Origin: an uncultured Parabacteroides sp.
GTDB taxonomy: Bacteria; Bacteroidota; Bacteroidia; Bacteroidales; Tannerellaceae
Assembly (NCBI GenBank): GCA_947036995.1
Contig: CAMQTD010000008.1
Span: 1 to 35,795 of the forward strand
Direction of reading: 5' to 3'
DNA: 35,795 bases
Shown: positions 8,055 through 16,669 of the stretch, one piece after another
Position numbering within the stretch: position 1 is the first letter of the stretch
Layout of the letters: each line of letters starts with the position of its first letter
Notes under the pieces: model-generated
What the model was told of the DNA's origin: nothing
What the model saw: only the letters and a program-made list of their open reading frames with translations
Databases searched by the model: none
Made by a program: the position numbers and the translations under genes

Positions 8055-8660
8055 TTATTTAGAATACAATTCTACGATTAACTGCTCTTTAATGCTTTCA
8101 GGAATGTCAACTCTTTCTGGTACGTGAATTAACTTACCAGTTGAAGAAGCTTGATCCCACTCTATCCAAGGGTACTTACTGTGATTAAATCCAGCTAATG
8201 CATCAGCAATAATTTCAAGAGATTTAGATTTCTCTCTTACTGCGATGATTTGACCAGGCTTAACTGCATAAGAAGGAATGTTTACAACCTTACCATCAAC
8301 AGTGATGTGACGGTGAGAAACAAGCTGACGAGCTGCAGATCTAGTAGGTGCAATACCTAAACGATAAACAACATTATCTAAACGCATTTCTAACAATTGT
8401 AATAAAACCTCACCAGTAATACCTTTATGACGAGATGCTTTCTCGAACATATTTCTAAATTGTTTCTCTAATACACCATAAGTGTATTTAGCTTTTTGCT
8501 TCTCACGAAGCTGGGTGCCGTATTCAGAAGTTTTCTTCTTTCTAGCGTTTCCGTGTTGTCCTGGAGGATAATTCTTTTTCAAAAGAACTTTATCTGCTCC
8601 AAAAATAGCTTCACCAAATTTTCTAGCAATTCTGCTCTTTGGTCCTGTATATCTAGCCAT
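8055..8660 (-). CDS. rpsD: 30S ribosomal protein uS4
   Basis: 201 aa. It begins [17 protein letters not shown] and lacks the N-terminal zinc-binding cysteines, so it is the zinc-independent (C-) type. The S4 RNA-binding domain is at about 90-155 ([29 protein letters not shown]). uS4 is a primary 16S rRNA binder that starts 30S assembly. In E. coli it represses the alpha operon and in Bacillus its own gene. Here a 116-nt structured gap precedes it, whereas other gaps in the alpha operon are much shorter, which suggests separate control. Confidence 0.97.
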   Translation of the reverse strand: MARYTGPKSRIARKFGEAIFGADKVLLKKNYPPGQHGNARKKKTSEYGTQLREKQKAKYTYGVLEKQFRNMFEKASRHKGITGEVLLQLLEMRLDNVVYRLGIAPTRSAARQLVSHRHITVDGKVVNIPSYAVKPGQIIAVREKSKSLEIIADALAGFNHSKYPWIEWDQASSTGKLIHVPERVDIPESIKEQLIVELYSK

Positions 8661-8776
8661 ATTTTAATAATTTAATTTTCTATTTAAACCAACCCCGTGC
8701 AGGAACGATTGATGAGATGATTACGAATAATCAACTCACAATCATTGATTCAATGATAAAAGAATGATTAGTAATT
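8661..8776 (-). promoter_or_regulatory. Structured leader before rpsD; candidate uS4-responsive RNA element
   Basis: In the transcribed direction the first hairpin is ATCATTGAATCAATGAT (8757-8741; 7 pairs, 3-base loop). It shares three bases with a second, larger hairpin (8743-8707) with helices of 5, 4 and 6 pairs separated by single bulged or mismatched bases and capped by a UUCG tetraloop. Downstream is an unpaired CCTGCACGGGG-type stretch and an A/T-rich run into the rpsD ATG. No TAnnTTTG promoter is visible. Being the longest gap inside the alpha operon and directly before the family's usual autoregulator, it is a good r-protein leader candidate. The two hairpins may stack or compete. 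Confidence 0.6.
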
Positions 8777-9166
8777 TTATACTCTTCTCTTCTTAGGAGG
8801 ACGACAACCGTTGTGTGGAAGTGGAGTAACATCTACAATTTCAGTTACTTCAATACCTGCACCGTGAATAGTCCTGATAGCTGACTCACGACCATTACCT
8901 GGTCCTTTAACATACACTTTAACTTTTCTAAGTCCAAGATCAAATGCTACTTTAGCACAATCTTGAGCTGCCATTTGAGCAGCATAAGGTGTATTCTTTT
9001 TCGAACTTCTAAAACCCATCTTACCAGCAGAAGACCAGCTGATCACTTGACCTTCGCTGTTTGCTAGAGAGATAATAATATTGTTGAACGATGAATGGAT
9101 ATGAGCTTGTCCGTAAGCGTCTACCTTTACATTTCTTTTTTTCGTTGCGACTGATTTCTTTGCCAT
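8777..9166 (-). CDS. rpsK: 30S ribosomal protein uS11
   Basis: 129 aa, full length. It shows [16 protein letters not shown] near the N-terminus, the conserved [20 protein letters not shown] block, and the basic C-terminal tail [16 protein letters not shown] that contacts 16S rRNA on the 30S platform. The gene lies 11 nt downstream of rpsM; after it comes the 116-nt gap before rpsD. Confidence 0.98.
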   Translation of the reverse strand: MAKKSVATKKRNVKVDAYGQAHIHSSFNNIIISLANSEGQVISWSSAGKMGFRSSKKNTPYAAQMAAQDCAKVAFDLGLRKVKVYVKGPGNGRESAIRTIHGAGIEVTEIVDVTPLPHNGCRPPKKRRV

Positions 9167-9177
9167 ATCAACTCTTA

Positions 9178-9558
9178 TTATTTAGTAGCTTTTTTCTTAT
9201 TTGCAACTGTTTTTTTCTTACCTTTTCTAGTACGAGCATTATTCTTCGTGCTCTGACCTCTTAATGGCAATCCAATACGGTGACGAACACCTCTGTAACA
9301 ACCAATATCCATTAAACGCTTAATGTTCAAGCTAATCTCAGAACGAAGATCTCCTTCAACTCTAAACTCAGCACCGATTATCTCGCGTACTTTAGCAGCT
9401 TGATCGTCTGTCCAGTCTTTAACCTTAATATCACGATCTACACCAGCTTTTTCCAAAACTGTGTTTGCTCTACTACGACCTATTCCAAAGATATAAGTCA
9501 AGGCCACTTCACCTCTTTTGTTCTGTGGCAAGTCTACACCAACTATTCTTATAGCCAT
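9178..9558 (-). CDS. rpsM: 30S ribosomal protein uS13
   Basis: 126 aa. It has the helix-two-turns-helix core ([21 protein letters not shown]) and [14 protein letters not shown], followed by a Lys/Arg-rich tail ending in [12 protein letters not shown] that reaches the P-site tRNA in known structures. It lies in the 30S head and forms intersubunit bridges. First 30S gene after rpmJ, as in the usual infA-rpmJ-rpsM order. Confidence 0.98.
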   Translation of the reverse strand: MAIRIVGVDLPQNKRGEVALTYIFGIGRSRANTVLEKAGVDRDIKVKDWTDDQAAKVREIIGAEFRVEGDLRSEISLNIKRLMDIGCYRGVRHRIGLPLRGQSTKNNARTRKGKKKTVANKKKATK

Positions 9559-9592
9559 ATTACTTACTAATAATTATTTCAAAAATAATAAA

Positions 9593-9709
9593 TTATCCTT
9601 GACGTTGTTTATACTTAGGATTCTTCTTGTTAATAACATATAAACGCCCTTTTCTTCTTACAATTTTGCAATCAGCGGTACGTTTCTTTAAAGATGCTCT
9701 TACTTTCAT
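9593..9709 (-). CDS. rpmJ: 50S ribosomal protein bL36
   Basis: A 38-aa frame from the ATG at 9709 to TAA at 9593 begins [20 protein letters not shown] and ends NPKYKQRQG, an unmistakable bL36. Only one of the four zinc ligands of the C+ form remains (C14); the others are Thr, Asn and Tyr, so it is the zinc-independent form. It sits between infA (12-nt gap) and rpsM (34-nt gap), its standard place, and is too short to be picked up by ordinary length cut-offs. Confidence 0.96.
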   Translation of the reverse strand: MKVRASLKKRTADCKIVRRKGRLYVINKKNPKYKQRQG

Positions 9710-9721
9710 ATCTTTATTTTT

Positions 9722-9940
9722 TTATTTGTATCTAAAAGCAATTCTTCCTTTTGTCAAATCATATGGAGACATCTCCACTCTAACCTTATCTCCTGGAAGA
9801 ATTTTAATGTAATGCATACGCATTTTTCCAGATATATGAGCCGTTATCTCATGTCCATTTTCTAATTCAACACGAAACATCGCATTAGATAATGCTTCAA
9901 TAATAACTCCATCTTGTTCAATTGCCGACTGTTTAGCCAT
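9722..9940 (-). CDS. infA: Translation initiation factor IF-1
   Basis: 72 aa, a single S1/OB-fold: [20 protein letters not shown], then [20 protein letters not shown] and [18 protein letters not shown], all hallmarks of IF-1. It binds the 30S A site and helps IF-2 and IF-3 select initiator tRNA. It starts 4 nt after map and leads into rpmJ, the common map-infA-rpmJ order of this phylum. Confidence 0.98.
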   Translation of the reverse strand: MAKQSAIEQDGVIIEALSNAMFRVELENGHEITAHISGKMRMHYIKILPGDKVRVEMSPYDLTKGRIAFRYK

Positions 9941-9944
9941 AAAT

Positions 9945-10736
9945 CTAATAATTAATTGCAGTTTCGTTTAAAACTTTTTCTATATAATCAAATGAAGATA
10001 AAATTTGAACATCACCATCTACAATTGCTATGCAATGTTCAAAGTGTGCCGAAGGTTTACGATCTCTTGTACGAATCGTCCATCCATCTTTTTCAAAAAT
10101 TACATTCTTAGTTCCCATATTGATCATCGGTTCTATGCAAATACACATACCCGATTTCAATAATATACCTGAACCATGTTTACCATAGTTAGGAACTTCA
10201 GGAGCCTCATGCATTTTTCTGCCGATGCCATGCCCTACTAATTCCCTTACAACCGAATAGCCTTTTGATTCACAATAAGATTGAACCGCATGACTTACAT
10301 TACCCAGTCTTACACCATCTCCTACTACAGAGATCGCTTTATAAAGTGATTCTTTCGTTGTGCGTAGTAAATCCTGAATAGCTGGATCAACTTCACCTAC
10401 ACAAAATGTATAAGCAGAATCGCCAACAAAACCATTCATAAAAGTACCACAATCAACAGAAACGATATCACCTTCTTTAAGAATTGTAGAAGCTGAAGGT
10501 ATACCATGCACAACGTGATCATTCACTGATGTACAAAGAGAGTTTGGAAATCCACCATAGCCTAAAAAGGCTGGGGTGGCACCATTATCTCTGATAAATG
10601 CTTCAGCAACTTTATCTAATTCGAGTGTCGAAACTCCTGGTTTAATCACTTTAGCAACCTCGGCTAAAGTTTTACCAACGAGTTGATTTGATAATCGCAT
10701 CAACTCTATTTCTTCATTTGTTTTTAAATAAATCAT
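9945..10736 (-). CDS. map: Type I methionine aminopeptidase
   Basis: 263 aa. The five metal ligands of the family are visible in order: two Asp in [17 protein letters not shown], the His in [13 protein letters not shown], the Glu in CICIEPMIN, and the Glu in [10 protein letters not shown]. It has no N-terminal SH3-type extension, so it is a type Ia-like bacterial enzyme. It removes the initiator Met from nascent chains when the second residue is small. It follows secY by 4 nt; adk, which lies between secY and map in many other bacteria, is absent. Confidence 0.97.
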   Translation of the reverse strand: MIYLKTNEEIELMRLSNQLVGKTLAEVAKVIKPGVSTLELDKVAEAFIRDNGATPAFLGYGGFPNSLCTSVNDHVVHGIPSASTILKEGDIVSVDCGTFMNGFVGDSAYTFCVGEVDPAIQDLLRTTKESLYKAISVVGDGVRLGNVSHAVQSYCESKGYSVVRELVGHGIGRKMHEAPEVPNYGKHGSGILLKSGMCICIEPMINMGTKNVIFEKDGWTIRTRDRKPSAHFEHCIAIVDGDVQILSSFDYIEKVLNETAINY

Positions 10737-10740
10737 GGTT

Positions 10741-12078
10741 TTAATTTACCGCAACTGAACCAGAACGACCTTTAATTCTTCCAGATTTAAGAAGCCCATC
10801 ATAATGACGCATTAATAGATGACTTTCTACTTGTTGTAAAGTATCAAGAACTACACCTACTAAGATCAATAATGAAGTACCCCCAAAAAATTGAGAGAAT
10901 TGCATACTTACACCTAAAACTTGCGCAAATGCAGGCATAATTGCAACTAATGCAAGAAATATTGCACCAGGTAAAGTAATACGATCCATTATAGTATCTA
11001 AATAATCTTTAGTATGACTACCAGGTTTGATACCTGGTATAAAACCATTATTTCTTTTTAAATCATCAGCCATTTGTGTAGGATTGATGGTTATTGCAGT
11101 ATAGAAATAGGTGAATAGAATAATCAACATTGCGAAAACAAAGTTGTATAAAAATCCAGTATTATCCATAAAAGCAGACCAAAAGCCTCCAGCCTCTGTA
11201 TTTGAAAAGCCAACAATAGAGATAGGAATGAACATGATAGCTTGAGCAAAGATAATTGGCATAACGTTAGCAGCATTTACCTTTAAAGGAATATACTGTC
11301 TTGCTCCACCAAATTGTTTACTTCCAACTATTTTTTTAGCATATTGAACAGGTATCTTTCTTGTTCCTTGAACAAGTAAAATAGCACCAGCAATAACTGC
11401 CAAAAGAAACACACTCTCAAATAAGAACATAACTAAACCTCCAGTTTTCTCATTAATTCTAGAAACAAGTTCTTCGAATATAGAAAGCGGTAGTCTAGCA
11501 ATAATACCTATAAGAATTATAAATGAGATTCCATTTCCAATTCCTTTGTCTGTTATTTTTTCTCCTAACCAAAGGATAAACATGCTTCCTGCAGCAAGTA
11601 TTACCGTAGAAGAAATGGTAAACCATAATCCTTCAGGTAGTGCTGCTCCTGCACTTTTAAGTTGAACACTTAAGTTAATAAGATATGTTGGTCCTTGAAA
11701 CATCAGAATCAAAACAGTCAAATATCTAGTCCATTGGTTAATCTTCCTTCTACCACTCTCACCTTCACGTTGAAGTTTCTGAAAAGAAGGCACAGCAATA
11801 GCTAACAATTGCATAACAATTGATGCTGAGATATAAGGCATAATTCCTAACGCAAAAATTGAAGCGTTAGAAAATGCACCACCAGAGAACATATCTAAAA
11901 GAGCTAATAAACCACCTCTAGTTTGTTCTTGTAACGACGATAAAGCCTGTGGATCGATACCTGGAAGAACTACATAAGTACCAAAGCGGTATACCGCAAT
12001 TAATAACAGAGTAGTGAGGATCCGATTGCGCAGATCCTCAATATTCCAAATATTTTTAATTGTTTCAATTACTCTCAT
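10741..12078 (-). CDS. secY: Protein translocase subunit SecY
   Basis: 445 aa with ten predicted membrane helices. Typical features are RILTTLLLIAVYRFGTYV at the first helix, the plug-region GGLLALLDMFSGGAF, the NGISFIILIGI helix, the cytoplasmic loop with QFGGARQYIPLKVN, and the C-terminal SHLLMRHYDGLLKSGRIKGR. SecY forms the protein-conducting channel with SecE and SecG in the inner membrane. It lies 3 nt after rplO at the end of the spc block, as in most bacteria. Confidence 0.98.
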   Translation of the reverse strand: MRVIETIKNIWNIEDLRNRILTTLLLIAVYRFGTYVVLPGIDPQALSSLQEQTRGGLLALLDMFSGGAFSNASIFALGIMPYISASIVMQLLAIAVPSFQKLQREGESGRRKINQWTRYLTVLILMFQGPTYLINLSVQLKSAGAALPEGLWFTISSTVILAAGSMFILWLGEKITDKGIGNGISFIILIGIIARLPLSIFEELVSRINEKTGGLVMFLFESVFLLAVIAGAILLVQGTRKIPVQYAKKIVGSKQFGGARQYIPLKVNAANVMPIIFAQAIMFIPISIVGFSNTEAGGFWSAFMDNTGFLYNFVFAMLIILFTYFYTAITINPTQMADDLKRNNGFIPGIKPGSHTKDYLDTIMDRITLPGAIFLALVAIMPAFAQVLGVSMQFSQFFGGTSLLILVGVVLDTLQQVESHLLMRHYDGLLKSGRIKGRSGSVAVN

Positions 12079-12081
12079 AAC

Positions 12082-12528
12082 TTAGAGTTTAACAATGGTT
12101 CCACCAGCAGCCAAAATAGCAGCTTCAGCTGATTTTGAAAAACCGTTAGCCTCGACCTCTACTTTCGCAGTAAGTACTCCAGTACCTAAAATCTTAACAA
12201 GTTGAGTAGAAGAGATAAATCCTGCTGCGCGAAGCTCAGCAACACCAATCTTAGACAACTCTTGCCCTTCAGCTAAAAGTTGGATAGTTGATAGATTTAC
12301 AGCTTTATATTCTACTCTGTTAATGTTTTTAAAACCAAATTTAGGTAATCTTCTTTGAATTGGCATCTGACCACCTTCAAATCCGACTTTCTTAGAATAA
12401 CCAGATCTAGACTTAGCACCTTTATGACCTCTAGTAGAAGTACCACCTAAACCAGAACCCTGACCACGTCCGATTCTTTTTCTAGTTTTTGTAGATCCTT
12501 CTGCAGGTTTTAAATTTGATAAATTCAT
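12082..12528 (-). CDS. rplO: 50S ribosomal protein uL15
   Basis: 148 aa. The N-terminal half is a Gly/Arg/Lys-rich extension (KRIGRGQGSGLGGTSTRG, GYSKKVGFEGGQMPIQRRLP) that threads into 23S rRNA. The C-terminal half is the globular domain ending in AAGGTIVKL. It is a late assembly protein of the large subunit. It lies 29 nt after rpmD and 3 nt before secY. Confidence 0.98.
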   Translation of the reverse strand: MNLSNLKPAEGSTKTRKRIGRGQGSGLGGTSTRGHKGAKSRSGYSKKVGFEGGQMPIQRRLPKFGFKNINRVEYKAVNLSTIQLLAEGQELSKIGVAELRAAGFISSTQLVKILGTGVLTAKVEVEANGFSKSAEAAILAAGGTIVKL

Positions 12529-12557
12529 ATCGTATTTATTATTTTTTCAACCAATTA

Positions 12558-12734
12558 TTACTTAATAATTGAAACTAAATGTTTCACTTTCTCAATCATA
12601 CCCAAGATGGCAGGAGAAGCATCATGCTCTACTACTTTATTCATCTTTCTCAGTCCAAGTGCATCTAAAGTTAATTTTTGAACTCTAGGACACTTAATTC
12701 TGCTCTTTACTTGCTTAATTTTTATTGTTTCCAT
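12558..12734 (-). CDS. rpmD: 50S ribosomal protein uL30
   Basis: 58 aa from the ATG at 12734. The frame stays open to a TTG at 12746, but the start METIKIKQVKSRIKCPRVQK is the family norm and the extra four residues would crowd the rpsE stop. The core includes LGLRKMNKVVEHDASPAILGMI, typical of short bacterial uL30. Standard position between rpsE and rplO. Confidence 0.96.
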   Translation of the reverse strand: METIKIKQVKSRIKCPRVQKLTLDALGLRKMNKVVEHDASPAILGMIEKVKHLVSIIK

Positions 12735-12747
12735 TATATTATTCAAA

Positions 12748-13266
12748 TTAACCTCTAAATACTTTTTCTACAGATATACCTCTATTTTGAGCAACTGAAA
12801 GTGGGCTTCTTAACTCACCTAAAGCTGCAATTGTTGCCTTTACAAGGTTATGTGGATTAGATGATCCTTTAGACTTAGCCAAAACATCAGTAATACCTAC
12901 ACTCTCAAGTACCGCACGCATCGCACCACCAGCTTTAACTCCAGTACCGTGAGATGCTGGTTTAACAAATACTTCAGCACCACCAAATTTAGCTAATTGC
13001 TCATGAGGGATAGTACCTTTGTATACTGGGACTTTGATTAAGTTTTTCTTTGCAGCTTCAACGCCTTTAGCAATTGCTGTTGTAACTTCACCAGCTTTAC
13101 CAAGACCCCAACCTACAACACCATTCTCGTCACCTACTACAACGATAGCAGCAAAACTGAAAGTACGACCACCCTTTGTAACTTTCGTTACACGGTTGAT
13201 TGCTACCAATCGATCCTTCAACTCTATGTCGTTAGTCGATTTAACTCTATTATTAATTCCTGCCAT
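12748..13266 (-). CDS. rpsE: 30S ribosomal protein uS5
   Basis: 172 aa. The N-terminal dsRBD-like domain contains [21 protein letters not shown] and [17 protein letters not shown]. The C-terminal domain contains the [15 protein letters not shown] and [15 protein letters not shown] motifs. uS5 helps form the mRNA entry channel and influences decoding accuracy. It follows rplR by 5 nt. Confidence 0.98.
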   Translation of the reverse strand: MAGINNRVKSTNDIELKDRLVAINRVTKVTKGGRTFSFAAIVVVGDENGVVGWGLGKAGEVTTAIAKGVEAAKKNLIKVPVYKGTIPHEQLAKFGGAEVFVKPASHGTGVKAGGAMRAVLESVGITDVLAKSKGSSNPHNLVKATIAALGELRSPLSVAQNRGISVEKVFRG

Positions 13267-13271
13267 CTTTA

Positions 13272-13616
13272 TTAAAATTTAAGACCGCTATTTCTAGCAG
13301 CATCAGCTAATTGTTTAACTCTTCCATGATACAGGTAACCGTTACGGTCAAACACTACTGTTTGTACTCCTGCTTCTAAAGAAACTTTAGCTATTTGTTC
13401 TCCAACTTTAATAGCAACTTCTTTCTTTGGTGCGCTAACTTCCATCTTCAATGATGAAGCAGATGCAAGCGTTTTACCAGTTGTGTCGTCAATAACTTGA
13501 GCATAAATCTGTTTGTTACTTCTAAACACAGTTAAACGCGGACGCTCAGTAGTTCCTGAGATTTTGTTACGTACGCTTCGTTTTATCTTTAATCTTCTTT
13601 CTTCCTTTGTTGTCAT
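13272..13616 (-). CDS. rplR: 50S ribosomal protein uL18
   Basis: 114 aa. The start [16 protein letters not shown], the [20 protein letters not shown] strand and the C-terminal [22 protein letters not shown] are family signatures. uL18 binds 5S rRNA together with uL5 and bL25-type proteins in the central protuberance. The gene lies 21 nt downstream of rplF. Confidence 0.98.
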   Translation of the reverse strand: MTTKEERRLKIKRSVRNKISGTTERPRLTVFRSNKQIYAQVIDDTTGKTLASASSLKMEVSAPKKEVAIKVGEQIAKVSLEAGVQTVVFDRNGYLYHGRVKQLADAARNSGLKF

Positions 13617-13637
13617 GCTAATTTCAGTTTACGTAGA

Positions 13638-14189
13638 TTACTTACCTGCTGACTTACCGGACTTTCTACGAATAATTTCGCCAACAAACCTGATACCTTT
13701 ACCTTTATATGGTTCAGGCATTCTAAAAGAGCGAATTTTCGAACAAACTTGTCCTAGTAGCTGCTTGTCTGCCGATTCAAGGATAATAAGAGGATTCTTA
13801 TTTCTCTCTGATTTCGTTTCAACAATAATTTCTTTTGGTAATTTTAAAAAGATATTGTGGGTAAAACCTAAAGATAAATCTAATACTTGACCAGCATTAG
13901 AAGCTCTGTAACCTACTCCAACTAATTCTAACTCTTTTTTGTATCCTTCTGATACACCAATAACCATATTATTGATTAACGAACGGTATAGACCATGCAA
14001 AGCACGATGCTTTTTGTCGTCTGAAGGTCTTGCAACTAGAATAACACCCTCTTCGAATGTTACAATCATATCGCTACTAACCTCTTGAACGAGTTCTCCT
14101 TTTGTACCTTTAACAGTAACAACACCATTGTTGATTGTTACGTTAACTCCTGCTGGTACTTGAATTGGCAATTTTCCTATTCTTGACAT
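13638..14189 (-). CDS. rplF: 50S ribosomal protein uL6
   Basis: 183 aa from the ATG at 14189 (MSRIGKLPIQVPAGV). A longer frame reaches 14237, but that would overlap rpsH, and a perfect AGGAGG with 7-nt spacing sits directly in front of the ATG at 14189, which settles the start. Two copies of the uL6 fold are present; the second ends with MPEPYKGKGIRFVGE, the conserved 23S-contacting motif. The clear Shine-Dalgarno sequence is unusual among the genes in this window. Confidence 0.97.
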   Translation of the reverse strand: MSRIGKLPIQVPAGVNVTINNGVVTVKGTKGELVQEVSSDMIVTFEEGVILVARPSDDKKHRALHGLYRSLINNMVIGVSEGYKKELELVGVGYRASNAGQVLDLSLGFTHNIFLKLPKEIIVETKSERNKNPLIILESADKQLLGQVCSKIRSFRMPEPYKGKGIRFVGEIIRRKSGKSAGK

Positions 14190-14196
14190 ACTTTTT

Positions 14197-14202
14197 CCTC
14201 CT
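14197..14202 (-). promoter_or_regulatory. Perfect Shine-Dalgarno AGGAGG before rplF
   Basis: The minus strand reads AGGAGG, then 7 nt, then ATG. Most genes here have only A-rich leaders, as usual for Bacteroidota, so this consensus site stands out and fixes the rplF start. Confidence 0.85.
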
Positions 14203-14205
14203 AAA

Positions 14206-14601
14206 TTAATAAACGTAACATAAAACTTCGCCACCAATTTTTAGTTCACGGGCTTCTTTGTCAGTCATAACACCTTTAGAAGTAGAAAGTACAGCAATAC
14301 CCAAACCGTTCAATACTCTTGGCATGTCTTTGTACCCAACATATTTACGTAAACCTGGAGTAGAAACTCTACCGAGTTTCTTAATTGCATTAACCTTGTT
14401 AACTTGGTCATACTTTAAGGCAATCTTAATTGAACCTTGTGGACCTTCTTCTACAAACTTAAAATTAAGAATGTAGCCTTTGTCAAAAAGAATCTTTGTA
14501 AGTTCTTTTTTTAAATTTGACGACGGCACTTCAACAACTCTGTGTTTTGCCTTAATTGCATTACGCAATCTTGTCAAATAATCTGCAATAGGATCTGTCA
14601 T
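14206..14601 (-). CDS. rpsH: 30S ribosomal protein uS8
   Basis: 131 aa. The N-terminal DPIADYLTRLRNAIKAKH and the C-terminal block LGIAVLSTSKGVMTDKEAR, ending GGEVLCYVY, are diagnostic. uS8 binds helix 21 of 16S rRNA early in assembly. In E. coli it represses the spc operon; here the 57-nt gap before it contains a small hairpin (14622-14636), one possible regulatory site. Confidence 0.98.
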   Translation of the reverse strand: MTDPIADYLTRLRNAIKAKHRVVEVPSSNLKKELTKILFDKGYILNFKFVEEGPQGSIKIALKYDQVNKVNAIKKLGRVSTPGLRKYVGYKDMPRVLNGLGIAVLSTSKGVMTDKEARELKIGGEVLCYVY

Positions 14602-14621
14602 ATAATAATTAATTAAATTGA

Positions 14622-14636
14622 TCCAGAAAATCTGGA
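14622..14636 (-). other. Small hairpin in the rpsN-rpsH gap
   Basis: TCCAGA (14622-14627) pairs with TCTGGA (14631-14636) across a 3-base loop in a gap of 57 nt that otherwise is A/T-only filler. Role unknown; a translational control site or an mRNA-processing point are both possible. The stem is short enough to be chance. Confidence 0.35.
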
Positions 14637-14658
14637 CAATATTTAAACAAAAAATAAT

Positions 14659-14928
14659 TTACCAACTTGCTTTTCTTACTCCAGGGATTAAACCTGCAGA
14701 AGCCATTTCTCTAAATTGAATACGAGAAACTCCAAACTGACGAATAAAACCTTTAGGTCTACCAGTAATACTACAACGATTGTGTAATCTTACAGGAGAA
14801 GCGTTTTTAGGTAAAGCTTGTAAAGCATCATAATTTCCTTCAGCTTTAAGCTGAGCTCTTTTATCTGCATATTTCGCTACCAGTTTAGCTCTTTTAACCT
14901 CACGGGCTTTCATTGATTCTTTAGCCAT
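14659..14928 (-). CDS. rpsN: 30S ribosomal protein uS14 (zinc-independent form)
   Basis: 89 aa, the longer zinc-free type: [16 protein letters not shown] at the start, then [19 protein letters not shown], with no CxxC pairs, and the C-terminal [11 protein letters not shown]. It is located in the 30S head near uS3 and uS10. The gene starts 2 nt after rplE. Confidence 0.97.
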   Translation of the reverse strand: MAKESMKAREVKRAKLVAKYADKRAQLKAEGNYDALQALPKNASPVRLHNRCSITGRPKGFIRQFGVSRIQFREMASAGLIPGVRKASW

Positions 14929-14930
14929 AA

Positions 14931-15491
14931 CTACTTACTCTTTTTTGCGTTTTTAAAAGGCAAACCAAATTCTCTCATTAGAGCATAACCTTCTTCATCT
15001 GTTTGCGCAGAAGTTACAAAGGTAATATTCATTCCCAATATTTTAGTAATATTTTCAATATTAATTTCAGGGAAAATGATTTGCTCTTGAATACCCAAGG
15101 TATAGTTACCACGGCCATCCAATTTACTTTCGATACCTTTGAAGTCACGGATACGTGGTAAAGCAATTCTTACAAGTCTTTCTAAAAACTCATACATTTG
15201 CTCTCTACGCAAAGTTACCATAACACCAATAGGCATTTTTTTACGCAACTTAAAGTTAGATATATCTTTCTTAGATAAAGTAGCAACAGCTTTTTGACCT
15301 GTAATCGTAGACAATTCGCTAATCGCAACATCTATGATTTTTTTGTCAGCAGCAGCCATACCCAAACCTTGATTAATAACTATCTTTTTTAACACAGGCG
15401 CTTGCATTACTGATTTGTAACCAAACTCTTCCATCAATGCAGGAATAATCCTATCTTGATAATCTTTCTTAAGACTGGCAGTGTTACTCAT
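14931..15491 (-). CDS. rplE: 50S ribosomal protein uL5
   Basis: 186 aa. It has [17 protein letters not shown] near the N-terminus, [35 protein letters not shown] and the C-terminal [14 protein letters not shown]. uL5 carries 5S rRNA and touches the P-site tRNA elbow. Its ATG shares one base with the rplX stop (TAATG), indicating translational coupling, and an AGGAG lies 8 nt upstream within the end of rplX. Confidence 0.98.
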   Translation of the reverse strand: MSNTASLKKDYQDRIIPALMEEFGYKSVMQAPVLKKIVINQGLGMAAADKKIIDVAISELSTITGQKAVATLSKKDISNFKLRKKMPIGVMVTLRREQMYEFLERLVRIALPRIRDFKGIESKLDGRGNYTLGIQEQIIFPEINIENITKILGMNITFVTSAQTDEEGYALMREFGLPFKNAKKSK

Positions 15492-15811
15492 TACTTAATC
15501 TCCTCTCCTGATTTTTTAGAATAACGTACTAAAACTCCATTCTCATCCAATTTTCTACCAATTCTTGTAGCTTCACCTGATTTAGGATCAACTACATTTA
15601 AATTGGAAATATGGATAGGAGCTTCTTTCTTTTCAATTCCTCCTTGCGGATTTTTTGCATTAGGCTTGGTGTGCTTAGACACCATATTAATACCTTCAAC
15701 AACGGCACGACTGTTTTTTACAACCATCTGTAAAACACGACCAGTCTTACCCTTATCTACTCCAGTATTAACGAATACAACATCGCCCTTCTTTATATGT
15801 AATTTGCTCAT
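15491..15811 (-). CDS. rplX: 50S ribosomal protein uL24
   Basis: 106 aa. The KOW motif is at the N-terminus ([26 protein letters not shown]), followed by the [20 protein letters not shown] loop and [20 protein letters not shown]. uL24 starts 50S assembly by binding domain I of 23S rRNA. It follows rplN by 18 nt and overlaps rplE by one base. Confidence 0.98.
   Translation of the reverse strand: MSKLHIKKGDVVFVNTGVDKGKTGRVLQMVVKNSRAVVEGINMVSKHTKPNAKNPQGGIEKKEAPIHISNLNVVDPKSGEATRIGRKLDENGVLVRYSKKSGEEIK
15500..15504 (-). promoter_or_regulatory. Shine-Dalgarno-like AGGAG before rplE
   Basis: The minus strand has two adjacent AGGAG copies (15509-15505 and 15504-15500); the nearer one is 8 nt from the rplE ATG. 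Both fall inside the last codons of rplX (Gly-Glu-Glu), so protein coding could explain them without a role in initiation. Confidence 0.5.
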
Positions 15812-15829
15812 TACCTATTTTTTTACTAA

Positions 15830-16195
15830 TTAAAGTACCTCTGGCGCTAATGAAACAATTTTCATATTTGTTGCACGAAGTTCTCTTGCAACTGGGCCAA
15901 AAATACGACTACCTCGGATATCACCACCTGCATTCAAAAGAACACAAGCATTATCATCAAAACGAATATAAGAACCGTCTTGACGGCGAATTTCTTTTTT
16001 TGTACGTACAATAATAGCTTTAGTAACTGTACCCTTCTTAACATCGCTAGAAGGGATTACATTTTTAATTGCTACTACGATAACGTCTCCAACTGAAGCA
16101 TAACGCTTTCTTGTTCCGCCCAAAACGCGGATACACATAGCCTCTTTAGCTCCACTATTGTCTGCTACGACTAATCTTGATTCTTGTTGTATCAT
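15830..16195 (-). CDS. rplN: 50S ribosomal protein uL14
   Basis: 121 aa. [20 protein letters not shown] opens the protein, followed by the [14 protein letters not shown] strand, [20 protein letters not shown] and a C-terminal [11 protein letters not shown]. uL14 sits at the subunit interface (bridges B5/B8) and is where the silencing factor RsfS binds. It follows rpsQ by one base. Confidence 0.98.
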   Translation of the reverse strand: MIQQESRLVVADNSGAKEAMCIRVLGGTRKRYASVGDVIVVAIKNVIPSSDVKKGTVTKAIIVRTKKEIRRQDGSYIRFDDNACVLLNAGGDIRGSRIFGPVARELRATNMKIVSLAPEVL

Positions 16196-16196
16196 G

Positions 16197-16454
16197 TTAC
16201 TTAGCTCTTTCTATTATTTGAACTAATCTCCATCTCTTGGTCTTGCTCAATGGACGAGTTTCCATAATTTTCACAGTATCACCAATATTACACTCATTAT
16301 TTTCATCATGAGCATGATATTTTTTAGTTTTGTTTACAAACTTACCGTAAATAGGATGTTTCTCTTTCCATTTGATAGCAACAGTGATGCTTTTAACCAT
16401 CTTGTTACTAGCAACAACACCAGTTCTCTCTTTTCTTAATCTTCTAGTTTCCAT
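16197..16454 (-). CDS. rpsQ: 30S ribosomal protein uS17
   Basis: 85 aa OB-fold protein: [19 protein letters not shown], then [19 protein letters not shown], and [20 protein letters not shown]. It is a primary 16S rRNA binder in the lower 30S body. It follows rpmC by 15 nt and precedes rplN by 1 nt. Confidence 0.98.
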   Translation of the reverse strand: METRRLRKERTGVVASNKMVKSITVAIKWKEKHPIYGKFVNKTKKYHAHDENNECNIGDTVKIMETRPLSKTKRWRLVQIIERAK

Positions 16455-16469
16455 CAGGCTCTATTGATT

Positions 16470-16664
16470 TTATTTGTTAAGTTCTCTTTGACGTAACTCT
16501 GTTTTCAAACGAGCTACCAACCTGCGTTGTTGCATAATTTGTGCAGGGTTATCCAAAGGAGAGATTGCATGGTTGATAACTTTCTGATCTAGAATAGTTA
16601 CTTCTGCATCAATTCTCTCTAACAATTCCTTTGTACTTAATTCTCTAATTTCTGCAATCTTCAT
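16470..16664 (-). CDS. rpmC: 50S ribosomal protein uL29
   Basis: 64 aa, two long helices: MKIAEIRELSTKELLERID and the C-terminal NPAQIMQQRRLVARLKTEL. uL29 lies beside the polypeptide exit tunnel, next to uL23, and is part of the docking site for trigger factor and SRP. It follows rplP by 5 nt. Confidence 0.98.
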   Translation of the reverse strand: MKIAEIRELSTKELLERIDAEVTILDQKVINHAISPLDNPAQIMQQRRLVARLKTELRQRELNK

Positions 16665-16669
16665 AACAA

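Noticed and set aside
13513-13890. 125-aa plus-strand open frame across the rplR-rplF junction
   Set aside because: Antisense to two ribosomal genes and their spacer; Ser/Leu-rich composition typical of a shadow frame.
14190-14237. Extension of rplF to an earlier start
   Set aside because: It would overlap rpsH, and a perfect Shine-Dalgarno sequence and the conserved MSRIGK start point to 14189.
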